Assembly: GCA_964451955.1 (NCBI GenBank)
Contig: CAYVKG010000010.1
Location: 15,287-79,286 of the forward strand
Direction of reading: 5' to 3'
DNA length: 64,000 bases
From: JAPLNB01 sp964451955
GTDB taxonomy: Bacteria > Planctomycetota > Phycisphaerae > Tepidisphaerales > Tepidisphaeraceae
Positions 22,531-28,896 of this stretch are shown here, one piece after another. The notes under the pieces were generated by a model, which did no database searches, was not told where the DNA came from, and saw nothing but the letters and a program-made list of their open reading frames with translations. Position numbers and translations under genes: made by a program. Within the stretch, counting starts at the first letter, position 1. The number at the start of each line of letters is the position of its first letter.

Positions 22531-22704
22531 ATGCTAGTCCTGGGCCGCAAACCCGAGGAGCGACTCACCATCACCACCAGGACGGGCGAGGTCATTACGA
22601 TCCTCGTCGTCTCCACCAAGCCGGGTTATGTCCGCCTAGGCGTGGACGCCCCGCGTGATTTCCTGATCGCCCGAGACAACGCCAAGACGGGAGAGAAGCC
22701 GTGA
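22531..22704 (+). CDS. csrA: CsrA/RsmA-family RNA-binding translational regulator
   Basis: 57 residues, the usual CsrA size. MLVLGRKPEERLTITT, then VSTKPGYVRLGVDAPRDF, match the family's first strand and its VRLGIDAP RNA-binding face. CsrA dimers bind GGA motifs in leaders and block or alter translation. AAGGAGG just upstream of its ATG contains a GGA, so autoregulation is possible. The preceding non-coding stretch has several further GGA triplets. A phage copy may reprogramme host or phage messages. Confidence 0.85.
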   Translation: MLVLGRKPEERLTITTRTGEVITILVVSTKPGYVRLGVDAPRDFLIARDNAKTGEKP

Positions 22705-22976
22705 CCTACCACATCAGGCACTACGTCGAGCGCAAATGGTTCTCCGCCGTTCTGGCGGTGGAGTACATGCTCGGGGAGTCACCGCACGAAGAGGACCTAG
22801 AGACGGAGGACCTGCGTGAACTGGCGGTGAAGTTCCAATGGCGGATCATCGCCGTCTACAGCGTGCTCCCGGCCGTCGAGGTCGAGGAGATTCTGAACGG
22901 CGATAGCGATCTGGAGGACGAGATCGGCAACGCCTGCCTGGAAGGCTTCGCGCACCGAGACTTGGGAGAGAAATGA
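22701..22976 (+). CDS. Hypothetical acidic protein
   Basis: 91 residues from GTG overlapping the csrA stop (GTGA), so probably cotranslated with csrA. MTYHIRHYVERKWFSAVLAV and a long acidic second half (EEILNGDSDLEDEIGNA). No family recognised. Confidence 0.55.
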   Translation: MTYHIRHYVERKWFSAVLAVEYMLGESPHEEDLETEDLRELAVKFQWRIIAVYSVLPAVEVEEILNGDSDLEDEIGNACLEGFAHRDLGEK

Positions 22977-23055
22977 GACGGCGAGGCCCGGTTTGGCAGT
23001 GCGCGGCGAGGCGTGTCGCGGCAAATCAAGGCAAGGTTCATTTTAGGAGATTCAC

Positions 23056-23943
23056 ATGGCCAACCAGTGGAAGTGCACAAACGCTGAGTACCACGCCGAT
23101 ACCGATCGAATCGGTTCGTCGATGCTGAAGACGATCCTGAAGTCGCCCCGCGACTACTACGAACGGTTTGTCGCCAAGACGAGAGAGGACAAGCCGAGCG
23201 ACGAGATGATCCTCGGCTCGGCCGTCCACTGTCTGGTTCTGGAGCCCGACAACTTCGACAACCTCTTCGCCTGCCGTCCCGAGGGTATCGACGGGCGGAC
23301 CAAGCAGGGCAAGGAGGATCTTGCCAAGTGGCGGCTGTCGGCGGTGGGCAAGCAAGAACTCACCCAAGACGCGAACGTCAAAGCCCATGCCATCGCCGCC
23401 TCAGTCCTTGCCGCCCCGGCGGTGAAGCCACTACTGGAGGGTGGCGTCCGGGAACAGGCGATCACCTGGCAGGAGGGGGACTTGACGTTCAAGCTCAAGG
23501 CGGATATACTCCACACCGGTTGGAGTTTCGAGTCCGATCTCGTAGTGGATATCAAGACATCGTCCGATCCGTCACCCGAGGCGTGGCTGAGTGACTCGGG
23601 CTTTGCCCCGATCCCAAAGTACCGATACGACATGCAGATGGCTCACTACTGCCGAGGCGTGACCGAGTTCACCGGCAAGCGGTGCGATGCTGGATTCATC
23701 GTCGTCGGCACGAGCCATCCTTACGACGTGTTCGTCTACGGTATGGCAACCCCAGGCGAGGGAGTCGGCTGGCTGGAGTGCGGAGCCCTCTGGCGACAGA
23801 GGGCAATTGATACCTTGCGGTACTGCCGGGAACGCAACACCTGGCTGCACCCGGCGCAGGACATTACCAACAACCTAGGCGTGACGCTGCTCGGCGCACC
23901 GTCGCCCTGGCATTTCCCCCCGATAGGAGACAATCATGGGTAA
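23056..23943 (+). CDS. RecE/exonuclease VIII-like PD-(D/E)XK nuclease
   Basis: 295 residues. LGSAVHCLVLEP, KLKADILHT, VVDIKTSSDPS and YDMQMAHY appear in the order expected for the PDDEXK-like exonuclease VIII domain: the D of KADIL and the D-x-K of VDIKT are the metal and catalytic residues. It would resect DNA ends to give single strands for the annealing protein encoded next. AGGAGA precedes the ATG; it overlaps the next gene by 8 bases. Confidence 0.85.
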   Translation: MANQWKCTNAEYHADTDRIGSSMLKTILKSPRDYYERFVAKTREDKPSDEMILGSAVHCLVLEPDNFDNLFACRPEGIDGRTKQGKEDLAKWRLSAVGKQELTQDANVKAHAIAASVLAAPAVKPLLEGGVREQAITWQEGDLTFKLKADILHTGWSFESDLVVDIKTSSDPSPEAWLSDSGFAPIPKYRYDMQMAHYCRGVTEFTGKRCDAGFIVVGTSHPYDVFVYGMATPGEGVGWLECGALWRQRAIDTLRYCRERNTWLHPAQDITNNLGVTLLGAPSPWHFPPIGDNHG

Positions 23944-24673
23944 CATGCAACTTTGGGACGCCGTGTCCCGCCCCCCAGTGTCCGCACTCAAGAAGATCAC
24001 GGGCGGCAGACTGTCCGGCAAGACGGACATCAATCCTCAGTGGCGCATGCAGGTGCTCACCGAGCACTTCGGATTGTGCGGCGTCGGCTGGAAGTACACC
24101 ATCGACCGCCTTTGGACCGAGCCCGGAACCGCTGGGCAGATTTTCGCGTTCGCCCTCGTCAGTCTGTTCACCAAGACGGCGGACGGCTGGAGTGATCCCA
24201 TTCCCGGCATCGGCGGAAACCTCCTGATTGAGAAAGAGAAAGCAGGACTCCACGACAACGACGAGGGGTTCAAGATGGCGGTGACCGACGCCATCAGCGT
24301 GGCGTGCAAGTCGCTTGGGATAGCCGCAGAAATTTACATGGGCAACTTTGACGGCTCGAAGTACAAGACCACGCCGCCGGACACTGGGGCGCCACCGCGT
24401 TCGCAGCCGAGCAGCCAACCCGAACGCACCGAACCGCCCCCACAGCCGAACCAGACGTTCCGCTGGAGCACCGCTACCAGCGCCCAAAGGCGGGAGTACG
24501 TCGTGTCCAAGGTGGAGGAACTCAAGTCGCAGCCGCCGGCGCCGGCAATCGCGGCCCTGACAGACATCAGCCTGAAGATCAAGGACACGGACTTCGACGC
24601 CGCGGACCTCGATATCATCCGGCAGTCGATCACGTTCGTTGAGCAATTCCTGACCGCCAAGCAAGGAGCATGA
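23936..24673 (+). CDS. Rad52-like single-strand annealing protein
   Basis: 245 residues. The N-terminal domain (WKYTIDRLW, IPGIGGNLLI, KMAVTDAISVACKSLGIAAE, YMGNFDGSKY) follows the Rad52/22-type phage annealing proteins. A Pro/Ser-rich linker (residues ~155-180) leads to a helical C-terminus. Works with the RecE-like nuclease upstream; the pair forms a phage recombination module. GGAGA precedes the ATG. Confidence 0.75.
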   Translation: MGNMQLWDAVSRPPVSALKKITGGRLSGKTDINPQWRMQVLTEHFGLCGVGWKYTIDRLWTEPGTAGQIFAFALVSLFTKTADGWSDPIPGIGGNLLIEKEKAGLHDNDEGFKMAVTDAISVACKSLGIAAEIYMGNFDGSKYKTTPPDTGAPPRSQPSSQPERTEPPPQPNQTFRWSTATSAQRREYVVSKVEELKSQPPAPAIAALTDISLKIKDTDFDAADLDIIRQSITFVEQFLTAKQGA

Positions 24674-24674
24674 C

Positions 24675-26090
24675 GTGAGCACCAACTACCGTGTCCTCAA
24701 GTTCTATGGCAGCAATGTCATGGGCATGAAGGTGTTTGCCGTTGCCCTCGATCCCAACATCGTCGAGGTTCGGGGGGCGAACGGCGCTGGCAAGTCGTCC
24801 TTCATGGAAGGCTTGCCCATGCTAATCGGCGGCAAGAAGGCGATGCCCGGCATGCCGCTGCGTAAGGGCGAATCGGATGGATTCGTCGGCGGCGTGCTGG
24901 TGGGCGACGACGGGGAACAGCTCCTCGTCAAGCGCCGCCTGGACGGCAAGAAGCCCGAGTTGGAGGTGACTGCTGCCGGTGGATTCAAGGCACCGGAACC
25001 GCAGACTCTACTCAATGCGTTCAAGAACGACCTGTCGTTCAATCCCGGCGCGTTCTGTAAGGCGGACCCCAAGAAGCAGTCCGAGATGGTACGCAAGCTC
25101 GTGGGGTTGGACTTCTCCGAGAAGGACGCCGAACGAAAACGACTGTACGACGAGCGAACCCTGACTAATAGGGAACTCGCCAGCGTCACCGCCCAACGGG
25201 ATGCCATCGTCGTGCCCGAGGGAACGCCGGACAAGGAGGTGTCGCTGTCGGACCTGCTCGCCGAGCAGAGTCGCCGCAACGAGCACAACCGGAAGAACCA
25301 GGTTGAGCGGGACCGCATCAGCCGCCTGGAGTTCGACGTTACCCGGGCGGAGTCCGCGGTCAAACAACGCAAGGAAATCGTCGCCTCCCTTGAGGAGCAG
25401 CTTGCACAAGCCAAGTCCAAGGTGGAGTCCGCAGAGATTGAACTCATGCAGGCAACCGCCTTGAGGGATTCCCAACTCAAGACGATCTCTGTGCTGGAGG
25501 ACCAGTCCTGCGACGACATCCAGCAGCAGATGGTCAACGCACAGGCCGTCAATGCCGCCGTGGCTCGCGTCAAGCAGAAGGCGGTCCTGACGGATCGCGT
25601 TACCGAGATCGCCAGCAAGGCGGAATCGCTCACCAACGGCATCCAGGCGATTGACGACTGGAAGGCCGAGCAGCTTGCCGCCGCCGAATGGCCGATCGAG
25701 GGGCTTGGCATCACCGAGGACGGCGTGACGTTCAATGGTATCCCCGTCGAGCAGGTGAACAGCGAGAAGCGGCTTCGTATCGGGATCGCCGTCTGTGCCG
25801 CCATGAACCCCAGCCTGCGGGCAATCCGCATCGAGAACGCCTCCCTCCTCGACAAGAACGAGTTGGCGGCAGCCAAGGAGGAGGCGAAAGCCCGCGACCT
25901 GCAACTCTGGCTGGAGGTTGTCTCCGTCGATCCGCCGGACCACGAGGATGCCGAGGTGATCTTCATCGCCAACGGGGAGGTTCAGTCCGGACCCAAGATC
26001 GAACCGGAGCCCGAGAAACCGAAGCGTGGACGGAAGAAGAAGACCGAGTCCGCGTCCCTTGACGACGATCCCGAAAACCCCTTTGCTTGA
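24675..26090 (+). CDS. SMC/RecN/SbcC-type recombination ATPase
   Basis: 471 residues from GTG with AAGGAG upstream. VEVRGANGAGKSSFMEGL is the Walker A of SMC-type ATPases; a coiled coil spans residues ~150-300 (EEQLAQAKSKVESAEIE). The second half, with EKRLRIGIAVCAAMNP as a signature-like region and AIRIENASLLD, replaces Walker B. The C-terminus is basic then acidic, ending DDDPENPFA, similar to an SSB tail. Likely acts on DNA ends with the nuclease and annealing proteins. Confidence 0.75.
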   Translation: MSTNYRVLKFYGSNVMGMKVFAVALDPNIVEVRGANGAGKSSFMEGLPMLIGGKKAMPGMPLRKGESDGFVGGVLVGDDGEQLLVKRRLDGKKPELEVTAAGGFKAPEPQTLLNAFKNDLSFNPGAFCKADPKKQSEMVRKLVGLDFSEKDAERKRLYDERTLTNRELASVTAQRDAIVVPEGTPDKEVSLSDLLAEQSRRNEHNRKNQVERDRISRLEFDVTRAESAVKQRKEIVASLEEQLAQAKSKVESAEIELMQATALRDSQLKTISVLEDQSCDDIQQQMVNAQAVNAAVARVKQKAVLTDRVTEIASKAESLTNGIQAIDDWKAEQLAAAEWPIEGLGITEDGVTFNGIPVEQVNSEKRLRIGIAVCAAMNPSLRAIRIENASLLDKNELAAAKEEAKARDLQLWLEVVSVDPPDHEDAEVIFIANGEVQSGPKIEPEPEKPKRGRKKKTESASLDDDPENPFA

Positions 26091-26097
26091 GGATTTC

Positions 26098-26520
26098 ATG
26101 AGCATCGAAACCTGGAAAGCCGAGTTCTACCGCACCCCGGCCGAGGACTGCCCGGAAGAAAACGCCGTCGCACACTCGCTCATGAAGTGGCGTGGGATGA
26201 CGAAGGAGGTGCTTAAAAGGCACGACGTGGTGGCTTACGAACACATCCTGGTAAGCGACGACGGTCATCTGCACATCAGCGGAGAGACGTGCGCGTTGTG
26301 TAAAGTCAACGAGAACGACGATGGATGTTACTCCTGCATCCTCTTCAAAGTACGCAGTGCGCCATGCGACATGCGACTGAAAGAAGACGATCCGCAGTTG
26401 TCGCCCTTCGAGGCGTGGGTACTCGACCGTGACCCCATGCCGATGATTCAACTTCTCGAACAGGCACTCAAGCTCCAGGAGGAAACTCATGCCGCAGCCC
26501 ACCAGCAAACCGCGCAATGA
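26098..26520 (+). CDS. Hypothetical protein with Cys pairs
   Basis: 140 residues, MSIETWKAEFYRTPAEDCPE. GAGGATT precedes the ATG. TCALCKVNENDDGCYSC gives two CxxC pairs, likely zinc-binding, in a region resembling small phage proteins. Ends in a helix rich in Gln and Ala. Overlaps the next gene by 32 bases. Confidence 0.6.
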   Translation: MSIETWKAEFYRTPAEDCPEENAVAHSLMKWRGMTKEVLKRHDVVAYEHILVSDDGHLHISGETCALCKVNENDDGCYSCILFKVRSAPCDMRLKEDDPQLSPFEAWVLDRDPMPMIQLLEQALKLQEETHAAAHQQTAQ

Positions 26521-26689
26521 CCTCGGATGGGCCAACAGCGACCCGTCCTTTTTCCACCGCCTCGCCGAGTGCAAGCTCGCCGGGCACGACACGGGCGATG
26601 AGAACCGCGACCCCAGCCACCACGGGTACGATCGCCTGTACTTCTGCAACACGTGCGGCTACGAATTCCATTGCGATAGCTCGGGGTGA
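26489..26689 (+). CDS. Small zinc-finger protein
   Basis: 66 residues. AECKLAGHDTGDENRDPSHH and YFCNTCGYEF place Cys and His for one zinc site. AGGAGGA precedes the ATG within the upstream gene. Function unknown. Confidence 0.6.
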   Translation: MPQPTSKPRNDLGWANSDPSFFHRLAECKLAGHDTGDENRDPSHHGYDRLYFCNTCGYEFHCDSSG

Positions 26690-26692
26690 ACC

Positions 26693-26953
26693 ATGAAGAT
26701 CCATTGCTGGCTCTGGGGCTGCTGGTCAAGCTACGGCCCGTGGTGCGACCGCTGCGGGGCGCATGCCTACGATGACGACTACATCCAGGTGGGCAGACTC
26801 CAGCGTCTTGCCACTGCCTGGGACCGATTCAAAGAGGCGGCCGTCCGCCTCACTATCGGCCACCATTGCGAGGTGTGCGGCAAGCGACTGAAGCGTGGCG
26901 AGATGTTCATTTGCGACAACAAGGACTGCCGCGACAGTTGGATGCCGTTTTAG
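26693..26953 (+). CDS. Small zinc-finger protein
   Basis: 86 residues with two Cys clusters: WCDRCGAHAYDDD near the start and CEVCGKRLKRGEMFICDNKD at the end. A helix (LATAWDRFKEAAVRLT) joins them. Probably nucleic-acid or protein binding; second of two adjacent zinc-finger genes. Confidence 0.65.
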   Translation: MKIHCWLWGCWSSYGPWCDRCGAHAYDDDYIQVGRLQRLATAWDRFKEAAVRLTIGHHCEVCGKRLKRGEMFICDNKDCRDSWMPF

Positions 26954-26962
26954 GAGGAGAGT

Positions 26963-27856
26963 ATGGGAAGAAGCAAGATCCAACGCCCCCAGGTGCTCAA
27001 GATCGACGCAGGCTTGGCTGCGCTCGGATGGAACCTGGAGGGCGACGAGCTGGCGTCTCTGGAGCGATCCATCGTCGAGGAGGGGTGCCGAGACCCGGTG
27101 ACCTACTGGGAGCAAGACGGCGTACCCCTTGAGGAAAGCATCGTCGTCGATGGGCACCAGCGGTACAAAATCTGCCACGCCCATAGGCTGGTGTTTCCTG
27201 TCCGTGGGCGTAAGTTCGAGAGCCGCGATCACGTCATCATCTGGATGCGGGACAACCAGATCGGCAGGAGAAATGCCACGTTCCAGCAGAAGCTTAAACT
27301 GAACCAGGAGGCAGACAACGCCCGCCTGAGAATCAAGGAGCGGCTGGAGAAGGAACTCGGCAGCGTTGTCAAGGCGGTCGAACAGACAGCGGAAGCCGCC
27401 GGTGTGTCCCCCCGTCAGATTTACCGCAGCGCCGCCGCGGCCCTGCGTCACGCCGAACTCGGGGAGAAGTCCCCGGTGATTCAGCGGGCTGCCGACGAGC
27501 ACCTCATCAACAAGTCCGACGCCATCGTCCTCGCCAAGGCACCAGCGGAGGTGCTCAAGTCCATTGAGATGGTGCCACCCAAGGAGTTGCGAGCCAAGGC
27601 GAAGGAGATCGCCTCAGAGATGAGAGGCGAGACTCAGGCGGGCATCCCGGACAACGCCCCTGTCGTCCACATCAAGGCTTTGGTGAAGCTGGAGAAGCAA
27701 CTCGGGCTACTCGTCCGATCCAACACCGAAGCCCTGGACGCCTGCAAGCACGCCCCGTGGGCAAAGCAACACCACGAGGCGATCCGCCAATCGCAGAACG
27801 CCATCGCCGTCGAGATCAATCAGTGGCAGAGGGATGCCGAAAAACAAAGGAGATAG
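26963..27856 (+). CDS. ParB-like nuclease/partition-domain protein
   Basis: 297 residues. LASLERSIVEEGCRDPVTYW and SIVVDGHQRYKI are the ParB N-terminal motifs (box with the DGHxR turn); AGVSPRQIYRSAAAALRHAE is the HTH. In phages such proteins regulate transcription, nick DNA or aid partition. AGGAGGAG precedes the ATG. A helical C-terminus follows (residues ~200-297). Confidence 0.75.
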   Translation: MGRSKIQRPQVLKIDAGLAALGWNLEGDELASLERSIVEEGCRDPVTYWEQDGVPLEESIVVDGHQRYKICHAHRLVFPVRGRKFESRDHVIIWMRDNQIGRRNATFQQKLKLNQEADNARLRIKERLEKELGSVVKAVEQTAEAAGVSPRQIYRSAAAALRHAELGEKSPVIQRAADEHLINKSDAIVLAKAPAEVLKSIEMVPPKELRAKAKEIASEMRGETQAGIPDNAPVVHIKALVKLEKQLGLLVRSNTEALDACKHAPWAKQHHEAIRQSQNAIAVEINQWQRDAEKQRR

Positions 27857-27858
27857 CC

Positions 27859-28206
27859 ATGTCCGAGGAAATCCCAATTGAGATCATCAGCGGAACCACG
27901 CTTGCGGCGACGGCTGAGATTCAGCAGCTTAGCCGAATGTGCTTCGCCCTGCGGAAGCGGGTGGATGAACTTTCCGTAGAGGCTCACGCCGAGAAGGCGT
28001 CAGCCGAAGCAAACAGGCGGCTGTTTGACTGGATGGAACAGCATAAAGCCCGTATTTGGACCACCAGCGACGGGCGATGGCGAGTCAGGGTCGTCGGAGA
28101 CGACGGGGAGTTTATTAACGTAGCTGGCAATGACCTTTATACGACCATTCTGGAAGCAGAGGAATGCGCGAACACCATCGTTGACGATTTAGACGACTGG
28201 GATTAA
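27859..28206 (+). CDS. Hypothetical coiled-coil protein
   Basis: 115 residues, MSEEIPIEIISGTTLAATAE, then a helix with FALRKRVDELSVEAHAEKAS, and an acidic end. AAGGAGA precedes the ATG. No family recognised. Confidence 0.55.
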   Translation: MSEEIPIEIISGTTLAATAEIQQLSRMCFALRKRVDELSVEAHAEKASAEANRRLFDWMEQHKARIWTTSDGRWRVRVVGDDGEFINVAGNDLYTTILEAEECANTIVDDLDDWD

Positions 28207-28233
28207 CCATGCCACGCAAAAGGAGGTGTAATC

Positions 28234-28410
28234 ATGCAATACCGATGCGAACGCTGTGGATCGGATGACGTGTGCCAAAAGGTTGGGTACTGCGTCACCG
28301 CGATCGCGTGCAACCAGTGTGGGCACAAGGACATGGAGTTCGACGACGATTTTGACGGTGGATCGGGATTCGAGGAACAAGAAGACGATGAGGAGGACTT
28401 TCTCGGATGA
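28234..28410 (+). CDS. Zinc-ribbon protein with acidic tail
   Basis: 58 residues. YRCERCGSDDVCQKVGY and ACNQCGHKDME give a CxxC...CxxC ribbon; the last ~24 residues are strongly acidic and end EEDFLG, an SSB-tail-like ending. AAGGAGG lies upstream and the stop overlaps the next ATG. Confidence 0.6.
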   Translation: MQYRCERCGSDDVCQKVGYCVTAIACNQCGHKDMEFDDDFDGGSGFEEQEDDEEDFLG

Positions 28411-28601
28411 GCCAGTACCTACGCGACCGATTCAGTGAACTTGTCATTGCCCTCACCATTGCCGTGATCTTCGTCCTGCTCATCCTGTCCACGGGATGCG
28501 CAGGAACCTACCAGATCGGCAGGGTAGGCGTGACGACGGATGCCGCCAAGCCCGAGGCGGCAAAGATGACGGCGACTTACGAATTCAGCACGAGGAGGTA
28601 G
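28407..28601 (+). CDS. Small lipoprotein
   Basis: 64 residues. LVIALTIAVIFVLLILSTGC is a hydrophobic signal ending in a lipobox-like STGC; the Cys would be lipidated, leaving a ~34-residue polar tail outside the membrane. Phage lipoproteins can act in superinfection exclusion or lysis; this role is only suggested. ATGA overlap upstream. Confidence 0.6.
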   Translation: MSQYLRDRFSELVIALTIAVIFVLLILSTGCAGTYQIGRVGVTTDAAKPEAAKMTATYEFSTRR

Positions 28602-28603
28602 GC

Positions 28604-28890
28604 GTGAAAGAAAAAAACGACTTCAGTTGTATTCCCTTGCGGATTTAGATGATCTGCCGGAAAGGAAACCATCTGTCACGATAGGCCGAGAGTGCATAAC
28701 CCTCCACACGGAGCGTGGGTACGCCTACGAGATAGGACTCGACCGCATCGACACTCCAATGCGACTCCTGAATTGGGTACACCATCTTCAGGGGAAGCAA
28801 TGGATGGACCGAGAAGACACTCGGGAGTTGGTAGAGAAGGTGTGCAACCACTTCAGGTGGGGATTGTTTAGCTGCGAAAACAACGTCTAG
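28604..28890 (+). CDS. Hypothetical protein, expressed by a possible -1 frameshift
   Basis: The well-placed start is GTG 28604 (GAGGAGG upstream), but its frame stops after 14 codons. Codons 4-5 form A-AAA-AAC, a classic -1 slippery heptamer (28612-28618). A -1 shift there enters the long frame with LYSLADLDDLPERKPSVTIG ending at 28890. A TTG at 28627 is the alternative start but has no Shine-Dalgarno. A missing A in the run of seven would look the same. The product would be about 95 residues, family unknown. Confidence 0.5.
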
Positions 28891-28896
28891 GAATCC

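Noticed and set aside
24704..25972. 422-residue minus-strand frame opposite the SMC ATPase
   Set aside because: Ser-rich shadow translation typical of antisense to coiled-coil codons; no start context.
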